Positions 15,627-22,859 of a stretch of DNA of 34,647 bases are shown in pieces. This DNA is from Paludibacteraceae bacterium (GTDB lineage: Bacteria > Bacteroidota > Bacteroidia > Bacteroidales > Paludibacteraceae). Each line of letters begins with the position of its first letter. Positions within the stretch are counted from its first letter, which is position 1. The position numbers and the translations under genes were made by a program. The stretch lies in NCBI GenBank assembly GCA_023227695.1, contig JALNVE010000004.1, forward strand, positions 1-34,647. The letters are read 5' to 3'. The notes under the pieces are model-generated. The model was not told where the DNA came from. It saw only the letters and a list, made by a program, of their open reading frames with translations, and searched no databases.

Positions 15627-17324
15627 ATGGCTAAACGTTGGTGGACAGCAGATCCTCATTACAATAACCCGAACATTTCGCTATATTGCCATAGGGCTTG
15701 GGTTAAACCGTGTCACCTGACACCGCAAGGGCAATGGGTTAGTCAAGAAGCTGCCCTTGAAGTCGCTGAAGCCAATAACAGGACTATTCTAAACAACCAT
15801 AACAACCGGGTCAAACCTGAAGATACTACCATTTGTGTAGGAGATGTCGCTTGCAAGGGAAATGAAAAGGGTGTTGCAGGTTTGAAATGTAAGCCTGTTG
15901 ATATCGTTGCTATGCACAATGGTAATTATATCGTGATCGAAGGCAACCATGATTGTCTTTCAAAGGAAACGCGAATTTTAACTAGAGATTACGGATACCT
16001 TCATTATAATGAGATTAAGGTGGGGATGATCATCCCCACCCTGAACCTTGACACGAAAATTGTTGAATATTTTCCGATTAACGATTTGGTGATAAATCAG
16101 GCGACAGAACTTTGCGCATTTAAAACGAAATCAAGTGAAGGCCAGTTTACACCAAGACACGAAATGGTTGTAAGGTCTTATACTAAAACACGAAATGGTA
16201 ATTTCGGCTACAAAAAAGTTTTAGCGAAAGAACTTTGGAACAGGAAATCACATTTCGTTTTACCGTCATCTTCTCCGTCTGGAAACGAGGACTATCCCAT
16301 CAGTGATGATCTTTTGAAACTTTTAGGATGGATATTTACTGACGGAAGTATTCGTAACCGAAGAATCTCTATATATCAATCCAAAAGCATTTATGTTCAA
16401 GAAATAACCAAACTTCTTTCTTCTTTGAAGCTTTCTTTTAGAGAGACTGTCAGAAAGAGAGACATAGTGTCGGTTTGTGGGAAACCCCTAAAAAAAGAAC
16501 CATTGGACAGTCATGAATTCCATATGGATCGGGAATGTTCACAAAAAATATTGTCTATCTTGGGAATTCAGTCTAGAACAGAAATCCCAAAATGGTTACA
16601 TTCGTGTTCTGATAGACAAATTTCTATTCTGATTCACACTATGAATTGCGGAAATGGAACTCATAACAAGTCTGGAACATTGACCATCTGGGGAAATCCT
16701 GATTTCCTCTATAAAATAATGGGAATTTGTGTTACTCACGGATTAGATTCCAATGTGATTATCGCGAATGGAAGAGGTCATTATTTGAGTGTTCATAAGA
16801 AATGCTCTTCTCGTGTTATTCTTCCACAGAACAGATCAATTGTTCCGATTAAAAAAGATGTCGTTTGGTGTGTAAACGTAAAGAATCATACGATTTTTAC
16901 AGAATTGAACGGTAAGACAATTATTACCGGAAACTGTAACAACGGCGTTAAGACAGTCGCCGAATATATGACTATTTCCATCGGTCATTACCATGCCGGT
17001 GTTCAGCACGTTCCGCTTCTTGATGAAAAGGTCTATAACGATTATATGGCTTTGTCTCCAGAACAAAAGGAAAAGTCTGGTTTCAAGAATAATATGAGTT
17101 CGGCCATGCGGGATTTCTGTTTCAGGCATGCGAAATATTGCCGTGAGAATCTTGACTTCATCATTTGCGGACACGTTCATAATAAATGGAAGGTAAAAAA
17201 AATCGCAGGCATCTGGCATATTAATGTCGGAGTAGACGTTTGCCGTTATATGCCGATTGATGATCAAGAAGTTTTGACCATTTACGATAAGACCATTCGA
17301 GAACAGGGAAACGGTCACGCCTGA
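15627..17324 (+). CDS. Calcineurin-like metallophosphoesterase interrupted by an intein
   Basis: 565-residue precursor; AAAGGA precedes the ATG. The extein (residues 1-109 plus 437-565, 238 residues after splicing) shows metallophosphoesterase metal-ligand motifs in order: TADPHY (Asp9, His11), VGDVA, GNHD, SIGHYH, and GHVH near residue 530. Phage proteins of this type hydrolyse phosphodiesters or phosphomonoesters with two metal ions; the substrate is not predictable here. The intein (see separate entry) sits exactly after GNHD, in the active site, so unspliced protein should be inactive. The gene follows repeat 2 and may be cotranscribed with it. Confidence 0.88.
   Translation: MAKRWWTADPHYNNPNISLYCHRAWVKPCHLTPQGQWVSQEAALEVAEANNRTILNNHNNRVKPEDTTICVGDVACKGNEKGVAGLKCKPVDIVAMHNGNYIVIEGNHDCLSKETRILTRDYGYLHYNEIKVGMIIPTLNLDTKIVEYFPINDLVINQATELCAFKTKSSEGQFTPRHEMVVRSYTKTRNGNFGYKKVLAKELWNRKSHFVLPSSSPSGNEDYPISDDLLKLLGWIFTDGSIRNRRISIYQSKSIYVQEITKLLSSLKLSFRETVRKRDIVSVCGKPLKKEPLDSHEFHMDRECSQKILSILGIQSRTEIPKWLHSCSDRQISILIHTMNCGNGTHNKSGTLTIWGNPDFLYKIMGICVTHGLDSNVIIANGRGHYLSVHKKCSSRVILPQNRSIVPIKKDVVWCVNVKNHTIFTELNGKTIITGNCNNGVKTVAEYMTISIGHYHAGVQHVPLLDEKVYNDYMALSPEQKEKSGFKNNMSSAMRDFCFRHAKYCRENLDFIICGHVHNKWKVKKIAGIWHINVGVDVCRYMPIDDQEVLTIYDKTIREQGNGHA
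15954..16934 (+). mobile_element. Intein with LAGLIDADG endonuclease domain in the metallophosphoesterase
   Basis: 327 residues, 110-436 of the precursor. It starts with Cys in CLSKETRILT (block A), has a block B His in GQFTPRHEM, and ends VNVKNHTIFTELNGKTIITGN followed by extein Cys (blocks F and G). The terminal Asn and the following Cys are present. The usual penultimate His is Gly here, a variant known in some inteins. The central endonuclease domain has a first LAGLIDADG-type motif LLGWIFTDG with Asp, but the second reads LIHTMNCGNG, with Asn where the catalytic acid is expected, so homing activity may be lost. Splicing should still work. Confidence 0.85.
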
Positions 17325-17334
17325 TAAAAAGACT

Positions 17335-17355
17335 TTCTCCATATCAGATGGAGAA
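17335..17355 (+). other. Hairpin between metallophosphoesterase and lemA
   Basis: TTCTCCAT pairs with ATGGAGAA over a 5-nt loop, 10 bp after the stop. No U-tract follows on the plus strand, so it is more likely an mRNA stabiliser or processing site than a terminator. Confidence 0.4.
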
Positions 17356-17386
17356 GATGTGAAAGTAAAAAAAGAAAGAGGTAAAA

Positions 17387-17968
17387 ATGAAAAGTGCTAT
17401 GGTAGGTTGTTTGACGATGTTGGTGATTCTGTTTGTAGTTTCTTTTGTGTGTATCGCGCCGATTTTGGTGACATATAACGGATTGCAAGTGATGGATGAA
17501 CGGTGCAATGAAAGTTGGGCTGAAATCGATAACCAACTTGAACGCAAGGATAAGCTGATTCCGAATCTCGTTGCTACTGTTAAAGGTTATGCGAAACATG
17601 AAAGCAAAGTGATGGAAGATATCGCAACGGCAAGGTCACAGCTTCTCAATGCCAAGACGGCTGGAGAAAAATATGAGGCAAATGACGGACTTAGCAAGGC
17701 GCTGGGACGACTTATGATGCTTACGGAAAACTATCCCGATCTTAAGGCGGATAAGCAATTTATTCAGCTTCAAGATCAACTGGAAGGTTGTGAAAATCGG
17801 ATTACTGTTGCCCGTATGGATTACAACAAGACGGCAAAGATTTTGAATACGAAAATCCGCACATTCCCTACAAGTCTAATTGTCGGGATTGCAAAAGTCG
17901 AAAAGCGTCAGTATTTTGAAGCCAGTGATAAGGTTCGTCAAAATAGTGTCAGTGTTAGTTTTGAATAA
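17387..17968 (+). CDS. lemA: LemA family membrane protein
   Basis: 193 residues. A single N-terminal membrane helix (about 6-30, LTMLVILFVVSFVCIAPILV) is followed by the LemA helical domain: YNGLQVMDERCNESWAEIDN, the hallmark QLERKDKLIPNLVATVKGYA, then HESKVMEDIATARSQ and a C-terminal YNKTAKILNTKIRTFPTSLI segment. LemA proteins are membrane-anchored with the bulk expected inside the cytoplasm or periplasm depending on host; their biochemical role is unclear. AGAGG precedes the ATG. It is followed 23 bp on by a TPM-domain protein, the usual bacterial pairing, so the pair was probably acquired together from a bacterium (inference). Confidence 0.85.
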   Translation: MKSAMVGCLTMLVILFVVSFVCIAPILVTYNGLQVMDERCNESWAEIDNQLERKDKLIPNLVATVKGYAKHESKVMEDIATARSQLLNAKTAGEKYEANDGLSKALGRLMMLTENYPDLKADKQFIQLQDQLEGCENRITVARMDYNKTAKILNTKIRTFPTSLIVGIAKVEKRQYFEASDKVRQNSVSVSFE

Positions 17969-17991
17969 AGTATTATAGAAAGGTAAATGAA

Positions 17992-18684
17992 ATGAAGAAA
18001 ATATTAGTTCTGCTTTGTTTGTGCTTGGCTGGTTTCGGTTTCGGGATGGAATACAACGGTTGTTTTGATGATGCGAATCTGTTGAAACCAGAAACTGTTA
18101 CAGCAATCCGAGAAGTCGGGAAAAGGCTGTATGACAACGGGAAAGTTGAATTTACAGTCAAAATCGTAAAAGATTGTAACGACACGCTCTTAGACGGAAG
18201 GGAATTTTTTAACACTACGGGTATCGGCGACAAGGAAAAGAATAACGGATTGCTTTTGTTTGTCAATGCAAAGAACTTCAAAATCAACAAGCTTAATAAA
18301 ATCAGGTTTCTTGTGGGCTATGGCTTGGAAGGAATGTTCACAGATTCGAAGTGTGGAAGAATCCTTGACCTCGGTTTGTCAAAAAGCGGAATTGATGAAA
18401 AGATTCTTGAAATTGTAAATCAGGTAGATTCTGAATTTAAGAGTCTTGGAGACTCACCAATTCCTTCTCGGGAAAAGGGGAAATTAGACAAGATCATCGG
18501 AAGCATTGGACTCGTTCTCATTATACTTTTCCTTATTGTCGTTGTTATTTTCATCTTTTCAACAGACGTAGGCGGTAATGATATCGGAGGTTCCTATGGT
18601 GGCGGCGACGGTGGATTTAGCGGTGGTGGATTTAGCGGTGGTTTCGGCGGTGGAAGCTGTGGAGGCGGTGGAGCCGGAAGGTAA
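17992..18684 (+). CDS. TPM-domain (YgcG-like) membrane protein
   Basis: 230 residues. Signal peptide 1-18 (MKKILVLLCLCLAGFGFG), then a TPM domain (about 20-150; FDDANLLKPETVTAIREVG, a VEFTVKIVKD strand, and DKEKNNGLLLFVNAK, LVGYGLEGMF), a membrane helix at about 166-190, and a Gly/Ser-rich tail with many GGGFSGG repeats, exactly the layout of bacterial YgcG proteins. It is probably exported and membrane-anchored. AAAGGTAAATGAA precedes the ATG. Together with the adjacent LemA and lipoprotein it forms a small envelope-directed operon. Function unknown; envelope remodelling during infection is a guess. Confidence 0.85.
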   Translation: MKKILVLLCLCLAGFGFGMEYNGCFDDANLLKPETVTAIREVGKRLYDNGKVEFTVKIVKDCNDTLLDGREFFNTTGIGDKEKNNGLLLFVNAKNFKINKLNKIRFLVGYGLEGMFTDSKCGRILDLGLSKSGIDEKILEIVNQVDSEFKSLGDSPIPSREKGKLDKIIGSIGLVLIILFLIVVVIFIFSTDVGGNDIGGSYGGGDGGFSGGGFSGGFGGGSCGGGGAGR

Positions 18685-18704
18685 GGAATTGACAAGGAAT
18701 TGAT

Positions 18705-19184
18705 ATGAATGTAAACAAATGTCTCGAAAATATCGGCAAAACGCTGACTATGATTGTTACAGGGTTCGTTGTCTTGTTGGGTTGCATGTCTGTTGACAAG
18801 AAATTGGCCGAGAAAGACGTTTCGGAAATCCGTGAATTGGCAAAGCAGGCGGTGGAAGACTGGAACACAAACAGTCTTCCGGACTATAAATGTTTGGCCA
18901 TGCAGTCTTCGGTTGTCCTTAAGATCATCGAATTGAAGCCAGTGTATGAGAGTGGTTATACTTTCATGATTTCGGGATACGAATTGGCAGAGGCCTTTAT
19001 TTATAAGAACTGCAAATCGGAAACCGACAGGAATAAAATCAAGCTTATGACGGCTATGATGTTTATTCAGATAGATTCCATTATCTTGACAAAAAAAATA
19101 AAAGGAAGTCGCCATGCAGGGTTGGTTATTGATGCCTATTGTGCTGCCGTCCTTTCTGAAATTGAGAAACTGTCATGCCTCTAA
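18705..19184 (+). CDS. Putative lipoprotein
   Basis: 159 residues. Residues 12-26 are hydrophobic and end in VVLLGCMS, a lipobox-like site with Cys27 as the candidate lipidated residue. The rest is helical (DVSEIRELAKQAVEDW, LMTAMMFIQIDSIILTKK) with no recognised domain. It follows the TPM gene by 20 bp and overlaps the next gene by 10 bp, so it probably works with the LemA/TPM pair at the envelope. Confidence 0.65.
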   Translation: MNVNKCLENIGKTLTMIVTGFVVLLGCMSVDKKLAEKDVSEIRELAKQAVEDWNTNSLPDYKCLAMQSSVVLKIIELKPVYESGYTFMISGYELAEAFIYKNCKSETDRNKIKLMTAMMFIQIDSIILTKKIKGSRHAGLVIDAYCAAVLSEIEKLSCL

Positions 19185-19375
19185 AAATTCACGTTATTGA
19201 AGATACTGTCGGAACAATCCTATATGGCAACAGGGGAAGAGAAATAAAGGTTCCAAGCGGTGAATATGTCGTATACGGCATACAAGACTTCGGATATAGA
19301 ATTCACATCTATGAAAACGGAGAAATGAAAGATGTATTTGTGCGGGGTAATTTCTATTGCCGTGAAATTAGGTAA
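19175..19375 (+). CDS. Small beta-rich hypothetical protein
   Basis: 66 residues, predicted mostly strands (TVGTILYGNRGREIKVPSGE, YVVYGIQDFGYRIHIYENGE). No motif recognised. It overlaps the lipoprotein stop by 10 bp and leaves 3 bp to the P-loop gene, consistent with one operon. Confidence 0.65.
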   Translation: MPLKIHVIEDTVGTILYGNRGREIKVPSGEYVVYGIQDFGYRIHIYENGEMKDVFVRGNFYCREIR

Positions 19376-19378
19376 GAT

Positions 19379-19747
19379 ATGAAGATAATTTTTGTTGTGG
19401 GTTTGCCTGGTAGTGGGAAAACATATTTTGCAAAGTCTCTTGGCGGCGTTCTTGCTGACGATCCACAGGGATTGGACGATTTTCCAAAAGGAAAAGTTGA
19501 TCTTCTTGTTATTGCAGATCCTATGCTTTGCGTTTTAAAGACAAGGGAAGAAGGGGAAAAAGTTCTGAGAGGAATGTATGGGGATTTCGAAAAAGAATAC
19601 GTATTCTTTGAAAACGATCCTGAACAATGCCTTTTGAATTCCAAGAGGAGGATCGGGAAACCAGTAGAAGACAGCATTTATTGGTTGACAAAAATGTATC
19701 ATATACCTGAAGGTGTCATCCCGATCAAATGTTGGCAGGGAAACTAA
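19379..19747 (+). CDS. Small P-loop kinase-like protein
   Basis: 122 residues starting directly with a Walker A motif (IIFVVGLPGSGKTYFAKSLG, GLPGSGKT at 8-15). DLLVIADPML is a plausible Walker B-type strand, and NSKRRIGKPVEDSIYWL could be a lid helix with Arg residues. Fits the polynucleotide-kinase/adenylate-kinase-like fold but is shorter than classical members (about 160-200). AGGTAAG precedes the ATG. Substrate unknown. Last gene of the LemA cluster. Confidence 0.7.
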   Translation: MKIIFVVGLPGSGKTYFAKSLGGVLADDPQGLDDFPKGKVDLLVIADPMLCVLKTREEGEKVLRGMYGDFEKEYVFFENDPEQCLLNSKRRIGKPVEDSIYWLTKMYHIPEGVIPIKCWQGN

Positions 19748-19808
19748 AAGCGGAGCAGAAAAGTGATAAGGCAGGTTTCGAATATGGATTTAAATTCAAA
19801 AACCATAC

Positions 19809-19837
19809 TTGACAGAAATCGGCCATTTTGGTAATAT
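19809..19837 (+). promoter_or_regulatory. Strong sigma70-like promoter for the NAD-salvage operon
   Basis: TTGACA (19809-19814), 17 bp, TAATAT (19832-19837), the closest to consensus in the window. The predicted start near 19844 gives a short leader with AGAAAGGG before the ATG at 19867. The upstream 60 bp (19748-19808) shows nothing else. Confidence 0.75.
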
Positions 19838-19866
19838 CCTTTCAACGAATTGAGAAAGGGTATATT

Positions 19867-20001
19867 ATGAAGACATATCACTTCCAAATGTATTATTTCC
19901 ATACCGCTATCCTGATGGGAATAATCATTTCTATCATTACAAAAACGGATTTTTACATTGCTTTTTCAGCATTGATTCATGCCTGTTATTACAAGAAATA
20001 A
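19867..20001 (+). CDS. 44-residue small membrane protein
   Basis: ATG at 19867 with GAAAGGG upstream, directly after the promoter at 19809. The product (MKTYHFQMYYFHTAILMGII...) has a hydrophobic helix about 13-37 and ends HACYYKK. The stop is 8 bp before pncA. Position and ribosome site make a real small gene likely; role unknown. Confidence 0.6.
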   Translation: MKTYHFQMYYFHTAILMGIIISIITKTDFYIAFSALIHACYYKK

Positions 20002-20009
20002 GGAAATAT

Positions 20010-20741
20010 ATGAAGACACTTCTTTTCACAATTGATCCACAGAATGATTTCGTTTTTGAAAACGGAATGCTTCCTGTACCGAATGCCAAACAGGATATGG
20101 CAAGGATTATCAACTTCCTGAATACTCGCGGGCAAGAGATTGATGATATCTTAATCAGTCTTGACGCCCATAGCTGCATTCATGTCGGTCATCCGAATTT
20201 CTGGGAAATGAAGGACGGAAGTGAAGTAAATCCGTTTACGTTAGTAGACGCGGAGATGCTAAAAAAAATCAAACCCCGCTTTTGTGAAGCCTATGTCAAG
20301 GCAGACATTAAGAAGAACGGACCGGTTATGATTTGGCCGGAACATTGTATTAAAGGAGACTTTGGTTTCTGCGTGTATACTCCGTTAATGACCGCCATAG
20401 ACGAATGGCAAATCAAGCATGGGAAACCTGTCACGTTTGTGGAAAAGGGTATGGATATCAGGTTTGAAATGCACAGTGCCTTTAGCAGGGGTAAAAATCT
20501 TGATGTTTTGAAATTCATTTCCACCTATGATAGGGTTTTGGTTTGCGGAGAAGCGCTTACGCATTGCGTCAAGCAAACAGTAGATGATATGGTTAAATTC
20601 TTCGGGGTACTTGACAAAACACAAATTATCGTGTTTAATGATTGCACAAGTCCAATCATCGGCTTTGATATCAGCGACTGGATTAAAGAAATGAAAGACA
20701 AGGGTGTTGTTTTCACTGAAAGCTATAACTTTAAAGGATGA
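20010..20741 (+). CDS. pncA: Nicotinamidase (isochorismatase-fold amidase)
   Basis: 243 residues. Hydrolyses nicotinamide to nicotinic acid plus ammonia, the first salvage step. The catalytic triad can be placed: Asp9 in IDPQNDF, Lys146 in VEKGMD, Cys186 in GEALTHCVKQT. Metal-binding residues Asp52, His54 and His61 lie in LDAHSCIHVGHPNFW, and WPEHC is the typical family motif after them. Length is slightly above the E. coli enzyme (about 210). AAGGAAATAT precedes the ATG. It overlaps pncB by 4 bp, so the two consecutive enzymes are coupled. Confidence 0.9.
   Translation: MKTLLFTIDPQNDFVFENGMLPVPNAKQDMARIINFLNTRGQEIDDILISLDAHSCIHVGHPNFWEMKDGSEVNPFTLVDAEMLKKIKPRFCEAYVKADIKKNGPVMIWPEHCIKGDFGFCVYTPLMTAIDEWQIKHGKPVTFVEKGMDIRFEMHSAFSRGKNLDVLKFISTYDRVLVCGEALTHCVKQTVDDMVKFFGVLDKTQIIVFNDCTSPIIGFDISDWIKEMKDKGVVFTESYNFKG
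20611..20639 (+). promoter_or_regulatory. Possible internal promoter upstream of pncB
   Basis: TTGACA, 17 bp, TTTAAT within pncA coding sequence. It matches the spacing rule of the other promoters; the start would be about 90 bp before pncB. Coding constraint makes chance quite possible. Confidence 0.3.
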
Positions 20742-21889
20742 AAAGTATGAATAGACAGGATTTTTACAAGGCGACGATGGCGAATGTTTATCGGCGTCAA
20801 TTCGGAGTCAGGAAGCATACCTGTACTTTCGGTTTCAAAAGTCGCGGGAATCAGAAACTCGGTTGTCTTGCCAATCTTTTCCCTACAGGCCCGCAGCTTC
20901 CGCCGATGACCTGTACGAAAGCACAGGCAGAATATCTCAAAGGCAAAGGAATTGCTGATGCCGATTCCTTTATGAACCTTTCAGAATGTAATGTCGTTTG
21001 TCGGGACAAGGATGGGGATCTTGAATATCGCGTCAGCGGTTTCGTGGAAGACGCGACTTGGTTTGAAATCGACAGCCTTTCCAAGATTCAGGAGGCTTGG
21101 TCGGATCGTAACGGCTGGACGAATGATAAGGATATCCTTGTTGACGGCATGAAGCGCCTTGAAAAGAAGGTCGGGCTCTACAATACTCTTCCGAAACAAG
21201 GTATCGGATTTATCGAGATGGGAACACGAAGGGCTTTCAGCAAGGCTTGGCACACCGTCGTTACCGATTACCTTGCGAAGAATCTAAATGCTTTTGTCGG
21301 GACAAGCAATATCGGCTTGGCTATTGAACGTGGTTATCCCTGTATCGGGACAATGGCACATGAGATCGAAGAAGCAGGACAGGTTCTTAGCCCCGACATT
21401 ACCAAGACTCAGGAATTCATTCTTCGGGCTTGGGCAAACGAATATAAGGGCAAATACGGAATCGCCTTGACGGATTGCCTCGGTATTGATTGCTTTCTTC
21501 GTGAATTCGACGAAGAACTTTCCAACCTGTATACAGGTGTCAGGCATGATAGCGGCGATCCTTTCACTTGGGGAAACAAGATGCTTGCGCATTACGAAAA
21601 TATGGGCATCAATCCCCGTACGAAGGATGTCTGTTTCAGCAACAGCCTGAATCCGGAGATGGTCTTCAAGCTTGTGGATGCATTCTATGGCAAGTTCCGG
21701 AACATCTATTTCGGAATCGGAACTGACTTTACCTATGATCTGGTTGTCAAGGGGTTGAACATCGTTATGAAGATGCTTGAATTCGACGGTCTTCCTGTTG
21801 CGAAAATCAGTGATGACGCAGGCAAAGGCATGTGCGAAAATCAGTCTTATGTCAATTGGTTAAAGGCAAAGAACTGGATTACCCTGTGA
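20738..21889 (+). CDS. pncB: Nicotinate phosphoribosyltransferase
   Basis: 383 residues. Joins nicotinic acid to PRPP to make nicotinic acid mononucleotide, the second salvage (Preiss-Handler) step. Motifs in order: EMGTRRAFSKAW (160-171), GTSNIGLA (188-195), GTMAHE with the phosphohistidine-type His208, and GVRHDSGDPFTWG (267-279). These match PncB rather than the nicotinamide-specific NadV/Nampt. It begins within the pncA stop (4-bp overlap). The product feeds NAD, which the ligase in this window consumes. NadD and NadE are not in this window and could be host-supplied. Confidence 0.9.
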   Translation: MKSMNRQDFYKATMANVYRRQFGVRKHTCTFGFKSRGNQKLGCLANLFPTGPQLPPMTCTKAQAEYLKGKGIADADSFMNLSECNVVCRDKDGDLEYRVSGFVEDATWFEIDSLSKIQEAWSDRNGWTNDKDILVDGMKRLEKKVGLYNTLPKQGIGFIEMGTRRAFSKAWHTVVTDYLAKNLNAFVGTSNIGLAIERGYPCIGTMAHEIEEAGQVLSPDITKTQEFILRAWANEYKGKYGIALTDCLGIDCFLREFDEELSNLYTGVRHDSGDPFTWGNKMLAHYENMGINPRTKDVCFSNSLNPEMVFKLVDAFYGKFRNIYFGIGTDFTYDLVVKGLNIVMKMLEFDGLPVAKISDDAGKGMCENQSYVNWLKAKNWITL

Positions 21890-22185
21890 TTGATGAAATA
21901 AAATTCCTAGAAAAGATAGACCTTCTGAACAGTAATAGGGAAGGGTTAGGCCATAAAGGGATTGAATCTCTTATTACTGAAGAAAAATCGCGTTGCGGAA
22001 GCTGTGCCCATTTTAAGCGTCTCAAATGGCATGAGTCTGTCGTAAAAGGCGGTGGATACCAGCTTGGAGGACTGTGTCCTGTTCTTCAGATGGTCTTACA
22101 GGGTGAAAATTCTTATATTCTGAATAATGACAATGGGATTTATGTCATGCAAAGCTTCGGGTGTATATATTGGAAACAAAAATGA
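21886..22185 (+). CDS. Small cysteine-motif hypothetical protein
   Basis: I prefer GTG at 21886, which overlaps the pncB TGA and gives 99 residues beginning VIDEIKFLEKIDLL. A GTG 54 bp earlier inside pncB is the alternative. Conserved-looking Cys residues occur in RCGSCAHFKR, GGLCPVLQM and FGCIYW, compatible with a metal site. The CGSCAHFKR...GCIYW layout is common in small phage proteins. The stop overlaps the HNH gene (ATGA). Confidence 0.65.
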   Translation: MIDEIKFLEKIDLLNSNREGLGHKGIESLITEEKSRCGSCAHFKRLKWHESVVKGGGYQLGGLCPVLQMVLQGENSYILNNDNGIYVMQSFGCIYWKQK

Positions 22186-22472
22186 AGTGTATGTTTTGCG
22201 AAAGAGAAGTCCAAGAAAAACTGATTCAATACCATCATCTTATCCCGAAATCAAAGGACGGTAAGGATACTATTCCTTCTTGTCCTAGCTGCCATAATTT
22301 TATCCACAAGACTTGGACTAATAACCAACTTCGGGATATCTATAATTCTATTGAAAGTATCAGGTCAACAGAAGACTATCAACGATTTGTCAAATGGCTT
22401 ATAAAACAGCCGGTTGAAAAACTTTTTAAGACCGACAGAAAAACGGGGCGGGATAAAAACCCTTACCGTTAA
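22182..22472 (+). CDS. HNH endonuclease
   Basis: ATG at 22182 (overlapping the previous TGA) gives 96 residues. A treble-clef HNH domain is visible: CMFCERE for the first zinc pair, YHHLIPKSKDGKDT with the catalytic-type His pair, then SCPSCHNFIHKTW with the second Cys pair and the last His. This is the compact HNH form seen widely in bacteria and phages; free-standing, not obviously inserted in a gene. It is the last plus-strand gene before the convergent boundary. Confidence 0.75.
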   Translation: MKCMFCEREVQEKLIQYHHLIPKSKDGKDTIPSCPSCHNFIHKTWTNNQLRDIYNSIESIRSTEDYQRFVKWLIKQPVEKLFKTDRKTGRDKNPYR

Positions 22473-22562
22473 AACGGAACAAAGGGTAAGATACATTTAT
22501 GGACTCAGCACAGAATAAGTATTCAGTTATCACAAGGGAAATCTGAAACGTTTTAAACAGAT
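22473..22562. other. Convergent gap left of repeat 3
   Basis: Holds the facing ends of two gene blocks. CTTACC/GGTAAG (22461-22490 region) is a weak inverted repeat. A 15-codon open frame with AAAGGG upstream (MDSAQNKYSVITREI, from about 22499) may be the start of a lost gene. No T-tract terminator is seen. Confidence 0.35.
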
Positions 22563-22786
22563 GTCGCGCCCCGCGTGGGCGCGTGAATTGAAACATTATA
22601 AGGGCTTTGGAAATCTTGGCCGACAAAGAGGAAAACCTGATTTTCGACCAAGCTGACATCAGCGTTCTTCCAGTACTTCTGCATTGCGCGACTGTTTTCC
22701 CAATATCCGTCACTCAGTTGCCCGAAGACACTGGACAAAACCCTGTATTCGACTTCGCCGACGAGACCCGTATCAATCTTTCTCAT
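22553..22786 (-). pseudogene. Phage gene truncated at its 3' end by CRISPR-like repeat 3
   Basis: ATG at 22786 has AAAGGA upstream and a strong promoter at 22831-22859, so the gene start is genuine. 64 residues (MRKIDTGLVGEVEYRVLSSV..., FGQLSDGYWENSRAMQKYW..., ...FQSPYN) resemble the N-terminal half of a phage family with a LSDGxWENS motif. The frame then enters the complement of the repeat (13 more residues, VSIHAPTRGATSV) and stops. Members I recall continue well past the SPY position, so the C-terminal half seems missing. Sequence left of the repeat does not restore it in any frame. Confidence 0.6.
22563..22594 (+). repeat. Solitary CRISPR-like repeat 3 (type I-C-like), candidate RNA anti-CRISPR
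   Basis: 32-nt unit, one base shorter in the stem top than repeats 1 and 2 (stem GCGCCC/GGGCGC with a 5-nt loop), ending TGAATTGAAAC. Its complement encodes the VSIHAPTRGAT peptide that marks type I-C CRISPR repeats in database proteins (established annotation artefact). Plus-strand sense, at the end of the pncA-pncB-HNH operon. The bases right of it are the interior of a minus-strand gene. Confidence 0.85.
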
Positions 22787-22830
22787 TTCAAATTCCTTTG
22801 TAAAGGTTTTCCGCGTTCATCAATACAGGT

Positions 22831-22859
22831 AAGATACCACTACTTGTCAGAATTGTCAA
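22831..22859 (-). promoter_or_regulatory. Sigma70-like promoter (minus strand)
   Basis: Minus-strand TTGACA (22854-22859), 17 bp, TATCTT (22831-22836), inside the end of the 65-residue gene and upstream of the ATG at 22786. Transcription from it would run antisense across repeat 3. Confidence 0.65.

Noticed and set aside
18689..18717. TTGACA with a TAAACA at 17 bp before the lipoprotein gene
   Set aside because: The -10 is poor and the site overlaps the ribosome-binding region and start codon of that gene.
19685..19713. TTGACA near the end of the P-loop gene
   Set aside because: No -10-like hexamer at 16-18 bp.
13140..22594. A true CRISPR array
   Set aside because: Units are about 2.4 and 7 kb apart with whole genes between, and there are no cas genes or regular spacers.
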